Below are positions 48,521 through 57,643 of a stretch of 64,000 bases of DNA, one piece after another. The notes under the pieces are model-generated. The model had not been told where the DNA came from and did no database searches. It saw only the letters and a list, made by a program, of their open reading frames with translations. Source of the DNA: Brevibacillus brevis (lineage in GTDB: Bacteria > Bacillota > Bacilli > Brevibacillales > Brevibacillaceae); NCBI RefSeq assembly GCF_001039275.2, contig NZ_CP030117.1, positions 2,098,501 through 2,162,500 of the forward strand, in the 5' to 3' direction. Position numbers and translations under genes: made by a program. Within the stretch, counting starts at the first letter, position 1. Every line of letters starts with the position of its first letter.

Positions 48521-48561
48521 CCGGTGCCTTCGTCTGAAAATCAGGCGGGGGCACCTTTTTT
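48521..48561 (+). terminator. Intrinsic terminator after glyS
   Basis: Imperfect stem CGGTGCC...GGCACC with arm CTGA/TCAGG inside and T-run. Confidence 0.85.
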
Positions 48562-48631
48562 CCGCGTGAAAGAAGGAATATCCCGTCGAATAGAGTAATA
48601 CTAGGAAGAGGTAAAGACAGAACCGGGGTGA

Positions 48632-49276
48632 TTGGTCATCGAGCTTACCAAACGACAAGAGCACATCTTACAGATAGTGAAGGATGACGGACCGATAACA
48701 GGAGAGCATATCGCGGAGCGACTGAATTTGACTCGCGCGACGCTTCGCCCTGATTTATCCATCCTCACAATGTCAGGATATTTAGAAGCCAGACCTCGGG
48801 TCGGGTATTTTTATGCCGGCAGACCCGCAAGCTCAGTCATAAGTGAACGGCTTCACAAGCTTCTCGTCAATGACTACAAGGCTGTACCGATTGTGGTTTC
48901 CGAATCCGCCTCGGCTTACGACGCCATCGTTACCCTCTTTTTGGAGGATGTTGGCACATTATTCGTCGTCAATCAAAAAGGATATTTGGCTGGCGTGATT
49001 TCACGAAAAGACCTCCTGCGGGCTTCTTTAGGCAATAAGACGCTGGAGGATGTGCCGGTCAGCATTATCATGTCTAGGATGCCGAATATCATTACATGCG
49101 CACCTGATGAGACCTTGTACGCAGCCGCTAAAAAGCTGATTGATTTTCAGATTGATTCGCTGCCTGTCGTAAGGCCTAGCGAGGAAGATCCGAAGCAAAT
49201 GGAGCTGTTGGGGCGCGTCACCAAGACGACGATCGCGAAAGCATTTGTAGAATTGGGTAGCGAACCGAAAGTGTAG
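48632..49276 (+). CDS. ccpN: Transcription repressor CcpN
   Basis: 214 residues. An N-terminal winged helix (LTKRQEHILQIVKDDGPITG; AERLNLTRATLRPDLSIL) is followed by two CBS domains (about 85-205). CcpN represses gluconeogenic genes such as gapB and pckA under glycolytic conditions in B. subtilis. The TTG start fits the family N-terminus (IELTKRQEHI), but its ribosome-binding site is poor: GGGGTG lies only 1 bp away. It precedes yqfL by 11 bp as in B. subtilis. Confidence 0.9.
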   Translation: MVIELTKRQEHILQIVKDDGPITGEHIAERLNLTRATLRPDLSILTMSGYLEARPRVGYFYAGRPASSVISERLHKLLVNDYKAVPIVVSESASAYDAIVTLFLEDVGTLFVVNQKGYLAGVISRKDLLRASLGNKTLEDVPVSIIMSRMPNIITCAPDETLYAAAKKLIDFQIDSLPVVRPSEEDPKQMELLGRVTKTTIAKAFVELGSEPKV

Positions 49277-49287
49277 GAGGAGAAGCG

Positions 49288-50124
49288 ATGCAAGGTAAAC
49301 AGCAAGGACAGCTCATCTATGTAGTCTCAGACTCCATCGGCGAAACGGCCGAACTTGTCGTTCGCGCAGGAGCTAGTCAGTTTGATCGTTTTTTGTTTGA
49401 TGTACAAAAGTATCCGTATATAGAAGACAAGGAATCGATTGACGAAATCATTGCATCGGCAAAAGAATCGCGGGCAATGATCGTGTTCACTCTGGTCATT
49501 CCGGAGCTGAATGCGTATATTACACAACAAGCTGCTCTTCACGGAATTCCGGCTCTCGATGTTATGGGGCCGTTGATGAATACATTGCAGGGCATGTTGA
49601 AAGAGCCACCAACAGGAAAACCGGGTTTGGTACGCCGTCTGGATGAAGAGTATTTCCGCAAAGTAGACGCCATCGAGTTTGCCGTCAAATACGACGATGG
49701 ACGCGACCCACGTGGCCTGTTGCGTGCAGATGTGGTTTTGATTGGCGTTTCGCGGACTTCCAAGACGCCACTTTCCATGTATTTGGCTAACAAGCGACTT
49801 AAGGTTGCCAATGTTCCGCTTGTCCCTGAGGTAGAGCCGCCAGAAGAATTGTTCCAACTGCCAATAGAAAGGTGTATTGGGCTTACCATCAATCCGGAGC
49901 AACTGAACGGCATTCGAACAGAGCGTCTGAAGGCACTGGGATTGACAGCACAAGCAAATTACGCCAATCTCGAACGGATTGCCGAAGAACTGGCTTATTC
50001 CAAGCGCATTATTGAGCGCCTCGGATGTACCGTAATTGATGTTTCCAACAAGGCAGTGGAAGAAACGGCAAACATCATTTTGGAGATGATTCGAAAAAAC
50101 AATCTCCGTAATGAAAGGAAATAG
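49288..50124 (+). CDS. yqfL: Pyruvate, phosphate dikinase / PEP synthase regulatory protein (YqfL)
   Basis: 278 residues, DUF299 kinase/pyrophosphorylase family. Start IYVVSDSIGETAELVV and P-loop-like GVSRTSKTPLSMYLANK. The family uses ADP to phosphorylate and Pi to reactivate PPDK or PEP synthase. In B. subtilis it modulates CcpN. GGAGGAG upstream of ATG. Confidence 0.9.
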   Translation: MQGKQQGQLIYVVSDSIGETAELVVRAGASQFDRFLFDVQKYPYIEDKESIDEIIASAKESRAMIVFTLVIPELNAYITQQAALHGIPALDVMGPLMNTLQGMLKEPPTGKPGLVRRLDEEYFRKVDAIEFAVKYDDGRDPRGLLRADVVLIGVSRTSKTPLSMYLANKRLKVANVPLVPEVEPPEELFQLPIERCIGLTINPEQLNGIRTERLKALGLTAQANYANLERIAEELAYSKRIIERLGCTVIDVSNKAVEETANIILEMIRKNNLRNERK

Positions 50125-50151
50125 GCCGAAAGAAGGATTTTGGCGTTTTTT
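50125..50151 (+). terminator. Intrinsic terminator after yqfL
   Basis: 7-bp stem GCCGAAA / TTTTGGC (one G-T pair), 6-nt loop, T-run. Confidence 0.7.
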
Positions 50152-50259
50152 GTAGAAAATCAATTAGCCGAGGTACTTATCATAGCGTGAGTTTCTCAGC
50201 GTTTATTGCACTTAGAAATGTGGAAAAGTAGAAAAGAAGAAAAGAAGTTTGATGTAAAG

Positions 50260-50287
50260 AAGGAAATTGACGAATTTTGACGAACTA
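50260..50287 (+). promoter_or_regulatory. Possible promoter upstream of dnaG, sigma-H-like
   Basis: AAGGAAAT followed 11 bp later by GACGAAC resembles a sigma-H promoter (RNAGGAWWW...RNNGAAT) with one mismatch in the -10. TTGACG also occurs twice in this span but without a good -10. The dnaG-rpoD operon of B. subtilis has a sigma-H promoter, so it is plausible but unproven. Confidence 0.25.
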
Positions 50288-50328
50288 AATATTCTCACGT
50301 GCGATTCTCCTTATAAAGGTGGAAAGAC

Positions 50329-52203
50329 ATGACTGGTCCCACTTCAGATGAATTTGTAAATCAAGTGCGTGCCGCTGTCGACATCGTAGACGTTGTAGGA
50401 GAGTACGTTCAACTGAGAAAAAGCGGTCGTGCCTTTCTCGGTCTATGTCCGTTTCACTCTGAAAAGAGCCCTTCCTTCAACGTAAATGCAGAGCGACAGT
50501 TTTTTCATTGCTTTGGCTGTGGAGCAGGTGGGGATATCTTTTCCTTTTTAATGAAACTGGAGCAATTGACTTTTCCAGAGGCACTGCACAAATTGGCGGA
50601 GCGTGCCGGGATATCTGTGCCCCAGCCGCAGCAGGTAGAGGAATCACCTGAAAAACGGATGAAACATGCGATGCAGGAAGCGCATACGTTCGTTTCACGC
50701 CTCTACCACTACGTGCTTACGAAAACTCCTTATGGCGCAGAAGCGATGAAGTATCTCGCAAAGCGCGGAATGTCTGAGGCGACAATCGCCGAATACCAAA
50801 TCGGATTCGCCCCGGATTCATGGGATTTCGTGACGCAGCAGTTAACAAAGCGGGGATTTTCACAGGAATTGATGGTAGAGGCAGGGCTTTTGGCCAGGAG
50901 CGATGCAGGAAAAATCTTTGATCGCTTTCGAGGTCGTATCATGTTTCCGATCCAGGATTCCCAAGGTAACGTCATCGGATTTGGTGGGCGGTTACTGCAA
51001 GGATCGAAGCCCAATTCCAACCAAAAGTCTCAACCCAAGTATCTGAATAGCCCGGAAAGCCTTTTGTTCAACAAAAGCGCTACGCTGTTTAATCTTCATC
51101 GTGCGCGCCCCATTATTAGAAAGAAAAAAGAGGCGCTGTTGTTTGAAGGATATGTCGATGTTATATCGGCATGGCAGGCGGGTTTTATGCAAGGTATTGC
51201 CACTTTGGGAACAGCCTTGACGGAGCAGCAGGCCAGAATTCTTCGTCGCAATACAGAGTCAGTTGTACTCTGTTATGACGGAGATGCTGCAGGACAAGAA
51301 GCAACGAGCAAAGCGATTCACGTTTTGCAGCAAGCCGGTTTGATCGTTCGAGTAGCTCCACTTCCACAAGGAGTGGACCCGGATGATTACATCCGCCAGC
51401 ATGGGGCTGAAGCATTTTCCCAGCAGGTATTGTTACAGGCGATGCCAATTACGGCTTTCCGTCTGAAACATTTACGCAGTCAGTTCGTAATAAAAGATGA
51501 GACGGACAAAGCTCGCTTAATCGCGAAGGCGGTCGAAATCATCAACGAACTCAACAGCCCGGTGGAACGGGACATGTATCAACGGCAATTGGCAGAAGAA
51601 TACTCCCTTACTCTCGGTGATCTCAAATGGGAGTCCAAACGTGCTTACAATCAGCAAAAAAGTGAGCGCCAAAGGGATAAAGTGACGCCAGCATGGAATA
51701 ATAGTATAAATAATGGCAAAGTTACGCTCGCGAAAACACTGCCACCCGCTTATCACACGGCTGAGCGCATGCTGCTTTACTACATGATGCGGAACGAAGA
51801 AATAGCCGCCCGCGTCCAACATGAATGCAGCGCCCACTTTCAAGTGGATGAACACGATGCGCTGGCTGCCTACCTGTACGCCTACTATGCAGAGGGAAAC
51901 CCGGAAGACCCTGGAAAGTTTATACATTATGTGCAAGACGATTTGTTAAAGCAATTAGCCTCGGGATTGGCCATGATGGAGTGCAACAACGACGTATCTG
52001 AATTAGAGATCGGTGACTACATCAAACAAGTGAATAACTACCCGAAGCGTGCCGAGTTGGAACGATTGCGCGATGAGCAGCGGAGCTTACACCTCCAAGC
52101 GGCCGCAGCGGACAGCGAGGATGCGCGCAAACAACTTGAACTTCAAGCAGCCGTTACAGGGATGAAGATTCTTGAATTGGAAAATGCTTTAAAAGAAGGG
52201 TAG
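50329..52203 (+). CDS. dnaG: DNA primase
   Basis: 624 residues. N-terminal CHC2 zinc finger (CPFHSEKSPSF, FHCFGCGAGGD), the TOPRIM metal site (FEGYVDVISAWQAG; CYDGDAAGQEA) and a C-terminal helicase-binding region. Makes RNA primers for replication. AAGGTGG precedes the ATG. It is cotranscribed with rpoD, 34 bp downstream. Confidence 0.97.
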   Translation: MTGPTSDEFVNQVRAAVDIVDVVGEYVQLRKSGRAFLGLCPFHSEKSPSFNVNAERQFFHCFGCGAGGDIFSFLMKLEQLTFPEALHKLAERAGISVPQPQQVEESPEKRMKHAMQEAHTFVSRLYHYVLTKTPYGAEAMKYLAKRGMSEATIAEYQIGFAPDSWDFVTQQLTKRGFSQELMVEAGLLARSDAGKIFDRFRGRIMFPIQDSQGNVIGFGGRLLQGSKPNSNQKSQPKYLNSPESLLFNKSATLFNLHRARPIIRKKKEALLFEGYVDVISAWQAGFMQGIATLGTALTEQQARILRRNTESVVLCYDGDAAGQEATSKAIHVLQQAGLIVRVAPLPQGVDPDDYIRQHGAEAFSQQVLLQAMPITAFRLKHLRSQFVIKDETDKARLIAKAVEIINELNSPVERDMYQRQLAEEYSLTLGDLKWESKRAYNQQKSERQRDKVTPAWNNSINNGKVTLAKTLPPAYHTAERMLLYYMMRNEEIAARVQHECSAHFQVDEHDALAAYLYAYYAEGNPEDPGKFIHYVQDDLLKQLASGLAMMECNNDVSELEIGDYIKQVNNYPKRAELERLRDEQRSLHLQAAAADSEDARKQLELQAAVTGMKILELENALKEG

Positions 52204-52237
52204 CTTCAGATCATTCCCGGGGAAGGAGGGAAAGTAG

Positions 52238-53368
52238 ATGAACAAGCAAAATATTACTTCCGACATGGAAGCAACGTCCATCGAACAAGTGAAGGAACAA
52301 CTGGTCGAATTAGGTAAGAAACGCGGCGCACTGTCGTATAAGGAGATTACTGCTCGTCTGGCAGGTTTTGAGCAGGATTCTGATCAAATGGATGAGTTTT
52401 TTGAATATCTTGGTGATCAAGGCATTGAGATTAACAACAATGAGAATGAAGATGACGACGATGAAGTCGATCAAATGATCATCAAGGACGAGGACAACGA
52501 AGAATTTGATTTTGACGATCTCTCCGTTCCGCCTGGAATCAAGATCAATGACCCTGTACGGATGTATCTGAAGGAAATTGGTCGAGTTCCTCTGCTCTCC
52601 GCAGAAGAGGAGATTAAACTGGCACAGCGAATTGAACAAGGTGATGAGGAAGCCAAAAGACGTCTGGCTGAGGCGAACTTGCGATTGGTTGTATCGATTG
52701 CGAAGCGTTATGTAGGACGCGGCATGCTATTTCTCGACTTGATTCAAGAAGGGAACATGGGTCTGATTAAAGCGGTGGAAAAGTTTGACTATCGCAAAGG
52801 CTACAAGTTCAGTACGTATGCGACCTGGTGGATTCGCCAAGCGATTACCCGTGCTATTGCAGACCAGGCTAGAACGATCCGGATTCCGGTTCATATGGTG
52901 GAAACGATCAATAAATTGATCCGCGTTTCCCGCCAGCTTCTGCAAGAGCTAGGTCGTGAACCTATGCCAGAAGAAATCGCTGAAAAAATGGATCTCACTC
53001 CGGAAAAAGTTCGGGAAATCATGAAGATTGCTCAAGAACCAGTATCCCTGGAGACTCCAATTGGGGAAGAAGACGACTCCCACTTAGGTGATTTCATTGA
53101 GGATCAGGATGCATTGGAGCCATCTGATGCAGCTGCCTATGAACTTTTGAAAGAACAGTTGGAAGACGTTTTGGATACATTAACAGACCGGGAAGAAAAT
53201 GTACTGCGTCTGCGTTTTGGATTAGATGACGGTCGTACACGGACGTTAGAAGAAGTAGGGAAAGTGTTTGGCGTAACCCGTGAACGGATTCGTCAGATCG
53301 AAGCAAAAGCGCTTCGCAAATTGCGTCATCCGAGTAGAAGTAAACGCTTAAAAGATTTCTTGGAATAA
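52238..53368 (+). CDS. rpoD: RNA polymerase sigma factor SigA (RpoD)
   Basis: 376 residues. An acidic region 1.1 (about 70-95, [14 protein letters not shown]) is short as in Bacilli; then region 1.2 ([15 protein letters not shown]), 2 ([34 protein letters not shown]), 3 and region 4 ([20 protein letters not shown]; ends SKRLKDFLE). AAGGAGGG precedes the ATG. The major vegetative sigma factor. Confidence 0.98.
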   Translation: MNKQNITSDMEATSIEQVKEQLVELGKKRGALSYKEITARLAGFEQDSDQMDEFFEYLGDQGIEINNNENEDDDDEVDQMIIKDEDNEEFDFDDLSVPPGIKINDPVRMYLKEIGRVPLLSAEEEIKLAQRIEQGDEEAKRRLAEANLRLVVSIAKRYVGRGMLFLDLIQEGNMGLIKAVEKFDYRKGYKFSTYATWWIRQAITRAIADQARTIRIPVHMVETINKLIRVSRQLLQELGREPMPEEIAEKMDLTPEKVREIMKIAQEPVSLETPIGEEDDSHLGDFIEDQDALEPSDAAAYELLKEQLEDVLDTLTDREENVLRLRFGLDDGRTRTLEEVGKVFGVTRERIRQIEAKALRKLRHPSRSKRLKDFLE

Positions 53369-53387
53369 CCGATATAAGAAGTATGTG

Positions 53388-53413
53388 GCCTACGTTAGCC
53401 GACGTAGGCTTTT
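53388..53413 (+). terminator. Intrinsic terminator after rpoD
   Basis: Stem GCCTACGT / ACGTAGGC with 6-nt loop and TTTTC. Confidence 0.85.
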
Positions 53414-53461
53414 CTTATTCATGAAAGTAAACACTTTTTGTCGTAGTTAGGAGGGGCCGCG

Positions 53462-54376
53462 TTGGACGACCAGCGCAAGCGCACGATTATCGCCGAAATT
53501 GAAAACTGGCGGCGCAACCATTTACTGCCTGAACATTACTGCATCTTCTTGTTAAATCTGTATACAGAAGGGGATCGGCCAAATACACCGGCGTCCGCAG
53601 GCGGGAATGAGCGAATGGGAACGGCACCGGGTGTGCTGTCAGGAAAAGTCAATTCAACATCGTCTGTCACAAATACATATGCACCTAGAACTGTCTCTCC
53701 AGTGACGGGGAAAATGGTAGTGGCATGGCTCCTTGGTGCCTTTGTCATTGCTGGTTTGATCTTACTTGCTTTTCATTTTAACCGTTTTCAAACCCCAATG
53801 CAAATTACCATCTTTGCCTGTTTCGCTCTCGTTTTCTATATTCTGGGACTCGTATATCGAAGGTCGGCCCCGCCATTAACGCATTTATTCCTGGCTTTGT
53901 CTTTTCTGATCTTGATTGCGGGCGGCGTTTATTGTATCCAAAAATTGGAAGGTAGTATGCCGTTTATCCTGTTCTATTTAGGCTTCGTTTGCATGTTACT
54001 GTGCATCAGCGCCATTGTTTTCGGATATGCTTATTTGCTCTATGCAGGGTTACTGGGTTTGGCTATCTTGTATGGCATTACGACCGTGCATCGGGTAGGG
54101 ATGGATTATACGTGGTGGACATCGGAGTTGTACTGGGTACCGCTTGCGTGCTTGCTCACAGGTATGGGCTTCTTGATGAATAAGGCCAATGCAAAATGGG
54201 CGGGAGTATTTGCTGTATGTGGACTTGCCTTTTTCTTTGGTGCAGAGATACAGGCGCTGTATATTCCAGCAGCGAAGCGGGACATGATTCAATTGCTGCT
54301 GTTCATTAAGGTGTTCATCGCGTCAACTTTGTTTTTCTTCACGCGAGGATATTGGTATGCGTGGTTGCGACTGTAG
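53462..54376 (+). CDS. Multi-pass membrane protein, DUF2157-like start
   Basis: 304 residues from a TTG start with AGGAGGGG 5 bp upstream. The N-terminus (EIENWRRNHLLPEHY) resembles the soluble helical domain of DUF2157-type proteins; a linker rich in Pro/Ser leads to 7-9 hydrophobic helices. No functional motif is visible; family unproven. It follows rpoD after a terminator, where B. subtilis has other genes. Confidence 0.6.
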   Translation: MDDQRKRTIIAEIENWRRNHLLPEHYCIFLLNLYTEGDRPNTPASAGGNERMGTAPGVLSGKVNSTSSVTNTYAPRTVSPVTGKMVVAWLLGAFVIAGLILLAFHFNRFQTPMQITIFACFALVFYILGLVYRRSAPPLTHLFLALSFLILIAGGVYCIQKLEGSMPFILFYLGFVCMLLCISAIVFGYAYLLYAGLLGLAILYGITTVHRVGMDYTWWTSELYWVPLACLLTGMGFLMNKANAKWAGVFAVCGLAFFFGAEIQALYIPAAKRDMIQLLLFIKVFIASTLFFFTRGYWYAWLRL

Positions 54377-54452
54377 CACGCTGCGTGACTTCTCGTTTTC
54401 CTCCCCCTGCTTATCTGTTACAATTTCAGAAGAGAGCAAACGGGGTGAATAG

Positions 54453-54617
54453 ATGAACAACAAGTGGAAAGTATTAATCGGTATTTTGCTGGCGGCTTTT
54501 TTTCTGGGTGGAGAAACAGTAGCCAAGTTTATGGGTGTAAATACATACAGTCTCGGATTCATAGCAGCCTCTGTATCTTTTTTGGGAGCGATTTTATTAG
54601 GAGCACGCCGATCATAG
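54453..54617 (+). CDS. 54-residue two-helix membrane protein
   Basis: Read from the DNA: starts MNNKWKVLIGILLAAFFLGG and has two hydrophobic segments (IGILLAAFFLGG; LGFIAASVSFLGAILLG) split by the short polar loop ETVAKFMGVNTYS. CGGGGTGA is upstream. The terminator hairpin begins inside the last codons and covers the stop. I do not recognise it; a small membrane peptide is likely. Confidence 0.55.
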   Translation: MNNKWKVLIGILLAAFFLGGETVAKFMGVNTYSLGFIAASVSFLGAILLGARRS

Positions 54618-54630
54618 GCGTGTTTTTTTT
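54603..54630 (+). terminator. Terminator overlapping the stop of the small membrane gene
   Basis: Stem CACGCC / GGCGTG with a 7-nt loop containing the TAG's first bases, then eight T. Confidence 0.8.
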
Positions 54631-54756
54631 GAGAATTTACCACATGAATTTCAAATCGTGGTGTATAATGGTAAGAGTATTCTGAACAAACGCTCAGTCA
54701 AAATTGTGTGTTTCTTGATGGTTCTTTACTAAAGCGTTTTCAAGGGGGCAGCGATT

Positions 54757-55896
54757 ATGAACTTCGATTTGACTTCAGAACAACAAATGTTGAAAAAAAT
54801 GATGCGCGAATTTGCTGATGAGGTAGTGGCACCAGGAGCAGATGAACGCGATCAAACTAAACAATTTCCTGTCGAAATATTCAAGCAGATGAGCGAGCTG
54901 AACTTGATGGGTCTTCCTTTCTCTGAGAAATACGGGGGGGCGGGAGCCGATTCTACGAGTTTTGCGATCGTTGTAGAAGAGCTTAGTCGTGCATGCGGAT
55001 CTACAGGAATCACGTATTCGGCGCATATTTCATTAGGTGGCGCTCCACTTGCTTTGTTCGGAACGGAAGAGCAGAAGCTGAACTATTTAAGCAAAATCTG
55101 TTCGGGCGAAAGCTTTGGTGCGTTTGGCTTGACGGAACCGAATGCAGGGTCTGACGCAGGTGGTACGAGGACGAATGCGGTCTTGGCTGACGGGGAGTGG
55201 ACGATTAACGGCTCCAAATGCTTCATTACCAATGCCTCCTATGCTTCTTTTCTCGCCTTGACAGCTGTGACTGACAAAGAGCAGGGCTCACGTGGTATTA
55301 CAGCTTTTATCGTTCCGACAGATGCCCCTGGTTTTCAAGTGCTGGCGAACTATGAAAAGCTAGGCTTACACAGCTCCAATACGACCGAGCTCGTTCTTGA
55401 AAATGTCCGGGTGCCAGAGGAAAACGTCCTTGGGAAGAGGGGCGAAGGCTTCAAGCAGTTCCTCATTACACTTGATGGTGGGCGAATCGGGATCGGGGCT
55501 ATGGCAGTAGGAATTGCACAGGCTGCCTACGACAAGGCGCTGCAATACTCCAAGCAGCGTACTGCTTTTGGTAACTCCTTGAGTCATTTTCAAGCGATTC
55601 AGCACAAGCTTGCGGATATGGCGATGCAAATTGAGCTGGCGAGAACGATGGTGTATAAAGCAGCGTGGTTGAAGGATCATGGTCGCAAATTTACGAAAGA
55701 AGCAGCAATGGCAAAATTGTATGCTTCGGAGATTGCCATGTCTGCTACTCATCAGGCCATTCAGATTCACGGTGGCTATGGTTATATGCGGGAGTATCAG
55801 GTGGAGCGATTTTTCCGCGATGCCCGGCTGCTGGAGATCGGCGAGGGGACTTCAGAGATTTTACGTAATGTTATCGCAAGAGAAATCGGTTGCTAG
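54757..55896 (+). CDS. Acyl-CoA dehydrogenase
   Basis: 379 residues. Motifs of the family: AFGLTEPNAGSDAGGTRT (FAD/substrate), the C-terminal QIHGGYGYMREYQVERFFRDA and IGEGTSEILRNVIA. It oxidises an acyl-CoA to the enoyl-CoA, passing electrons to ETF. Chain length is not predictable. CAAGGGGG precedes the ATG. No other beta-oxidation genes are adjacent; B. subtilis lacks this gene at this place. Confidence 0.93.
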   Translation: MNFDLTSEQQMLKKMMREFADEVVAPGADERDQTKQFPVEIFKQMSELNLMGLPFSEKYGGAGADSTSFAIVVEELSRACGSTGITYSAHISLGGAPLALFGTEEQKLNYLSKICSGESFGAFGLTEPNAGSDAGGTRTNAVLADGEWTINGSKCFITNASYASFLALTAVTDKEQGSRGITAFIVPTDAPGFQVLANYEKLGLHSSNTTELVLENVRVPEENVLGKRGEGFKQFLITLDGGRIGIGAMAVGIAQAAYDKALQYSKQRTAFGNSLSHFQAIQHKLADMAMQIELARTMVYKAAWLKDHGRKFTKEAAMAKLYASEIAMSATHQAIQIHGGYGYMREYQVERFFRDARLLEIGEGTSEILRNVIAREIGC

Positions 55897-55916
55897 CCTT
55901 TTCGTGTTTGATAATG

Positions 55917-55966
55917 AAAGAGCATGACTGCCAGCGAAAACTGACAGCCATGGCTCTTTTTTTGTT
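55917..55966. terminator. Bidirectional terminator between convergent genes
   Basis: AGAGCATGACTGCCAG...CTGACAGCCATGGCTCT is an imperfect hairpin with T-runs on the right and A-rich left flank, between the acyl-CoA dehydrogenase and the minus-strand protease. Confidence 0.8.
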
Positions 55967-55975
55967 TTTTACTTT

Positions 55976-57262
55976 TTATTGATCGCCTGGTTGTACAGTT
56001 GGGAATCCAAATCCGCTAGCAATATCGTCTCCTACAGCAGAGTTTGAGCCACCTTTGATGTCATTTACTTTCGCACGTTTTTGCAATTCTACGCGAACAT
56101 CTTGATAGCTCCAAGATGGATTGGATGCCCAGATTTTTGCAGCCAAGCCAGAAATGTGCGGTGTTGCCATGGAGGTTCCGCTAATGGAATTATAGCCTCC
56201 GTTATTCCATGTAGACTGAATAGCGCGTCCTGGTGCTGATACTTCCACATCGCGCTCTTGAATCACGTAGTCTCCCGCTTGCCCGCTCTTGCCACGAGAA
56301 GAGAAGTCAGCCACACGGTAGGTTCCGTTTTGTTGAACATTCTCTAACGCTGCTACGGCAACGGTATTCACTAATGCTCCAGGGTAGCCAATGCTATTCA
56401 CGGTCGGTCCAGAGTTACCAGCCGCAGCGACGACTAATACACCTTTTTGGTTTGCATAAGTGATGGCATTTGCCATAAGGGTACTCTTACCGCTAGAGCC
56501 AAGGGACATAGAGATGATCGTTTTCACGCCTAATTGAGCGGACTGGTCAGCAGCGTAACGAATGGCATAGGCAATGTCATCCTCATAGCCCGAGCCTGAA
56601 TCATCCAATACTTTATATGCCCATAGCTTCGCTTCTGGTGCTACACCATAAATACCAGCGCCACCGCCGCCGTCAGCGAGTACAGTTCCAGCGACGTGTG
56701 TTCCATGACCATGCGCATCATTGCAAGCACCAGTAACAACAGGAGAAGCTTGCGTGAAATCGTTGCACTGCTCTGCGTTAGCAGTTAGGTCCGGGTGCTG
56801 TGTATACACGCCAGTATCCAGGACTGCAACACGAACATCTGCACCGCCAGTCGCAGCGGAGAGGGACTGGTTCTTATAGATTGCTTTAATTCCCCACGGA
56901 ACGACTGCCGCAGGAGAGAATTCTGGCTCGCTTACCTGATCTTCTTCTATATACTCAGCGATCTTAAATTTTTTCAACACGGTAATTTTTACGTTGGGAT
57001 CGCTTTTCAGTTGGTTAAGTTGATCGCTATCTACATCGAGGGTAAAGCCCTCTCCTCCAAAATCATGGCGTACTTCCAAAGGTCCAGCAAAATAACCGGT
57101 TCTTACATCTGAATCTGACTGAATTAATACCCGCGCAGTACCTAATCCACTGAATTCATTGGTTGAATCATTACTGGCTGCCCCCACACCAGTGAAGACA
57201 CTCATCACTAGCGCCGAAGAAAGTAATCCCATTGCCCACCACTTGCCGGTTCTTTTTTTCAA
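55976..57262 (-). CDS. Secreted S8-family subtilisin-like serine protease
   Basis: 428 residues from a TTG start with AAGGAGGAG upstream. Signal peptide (WWAMGLLSSALVMSVFTGVGA), an I9-type propeptide region (about 35-105), then the catalytic triad: Asp in VAVLDTGVYTQHPDL, His in GHGTHVAGT, Ser in SGTSMATPHISG; the oxyanion Asn is in AAAGNSGP. Two Cys between Asp and His (EQCNDF and TGACND) could make a disulfide, unusual for exported Bacillus subtilisins. Single gene, minus strand, with its own promoter. Confidence 0.95.
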   Translation of the reverse strand: MKKRTGKWWAMGLLSSALVMSVFTGVGAASNDSTNEFSGLGTARVLIQSDSDVRTGYFAGPLEVRHDFGGEGFTLDVDSDQLNQLKSDPNVKITVLKKFKIAEYIEEDQVSEPEFSPAAVVPWGIKAIYKNQSLSAATGGADVRVAVLDTGVYTQHPDLTANAEQCNDFTQASPVVTGACNDAHGHGTHVAGTVLADGGGGAGIYGVAPEAKLWAYKVLDDSGSGYEDDIAYAIRYAADQSAQLGVKTIISMSLGSSGKSTLMANAITYANQKGVLVVAAAGNSGPTVNSIGYPGALVNTVAVAALENVQQNGTYRVADFSSRGKSGQAGDYVIQERDVEVSAPGRAIQSTWNNGGYNSISGTSMATPHISGLAAKIWASNPSWSYQDVRVELQKRAKVNDIKGGSNSAVGDDIASGFGFPTVQPGDQ

Positions 57263-57318
57263 ACTATTCTCCTCCTTAAAGATATTTAGTTTGTGTAGTT
57301 CATGATGTGCATGGCGTT

Positions 57319-57347
57319 AATATACATATCTGTAAAAAATTTGTAAA
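57319..57347 (-). promoter_or_regulatory. Promoter of the subtilisin gene
   Basis: On the minus strand: TTTACA, 17-bp spacer, TATATT, about 60 bp before the start codon, with a very AT-rich upstream stretch (57350-57440) that could serve as an UP element. Confidence 0.65.
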
Positions 57348-57600
57348 TATTTATTTATTAAAATAAAGTTCACAATTTCCTAAAAATTAAGTTAAATTAC
57401 ATAAAATACCATAAAACATGATTATATTTAAAAAAATTGCTTGTAATTCCGAACACTTCATCCGAGGTATGGCCACCTGTAAGCCTCCCTACTGCTATCC
57501 AAGGGTCCCCGTTAGTACCTGGTCCCTGTTGGGTACAAGAGCGAGGATTTTGTCGTTCTTTGCTGATCATCTGTTAGGGAATTAGCATTTCGCAATTGCT
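57348..57600. other. Non-coding gap with an AT-rich half and a GC-rich structured half
   Basis: About 57350-57440 is strongly AT-rich. From about 57465 to 57550 the composition changes to GC-rich with repeated GGTCCC / GGGTCC elements and possible hairpins: GTACC-...-GGTAC (about 57514-57535) and GGTATGGCCACC. No convincing ORF or known RNA family was recognised. It could belong to the trmK leader (plus) or be independent. Confidence 0.5.
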
Positions 57601-57643
57601 GCCAAATAGGGTAGAATAGAGGCAACGGAAGGTGAATATACAG

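Noticed and set aside
57460..57560. Similarity of the minus-strand GGGGACCC to the c-di-AMP (ydaO) riboswitch core
   Set aside because: Only the short core string resembles it; the other conserved ydaO elements could not be placed, so it is reported as an unassigned structured stretch.
57471..57585. 38-codon frame starting near ATG 57469 in the trmK upstream gap
   Set aside because: No ribosome-binding site and no residue pattern suggesting a protein.
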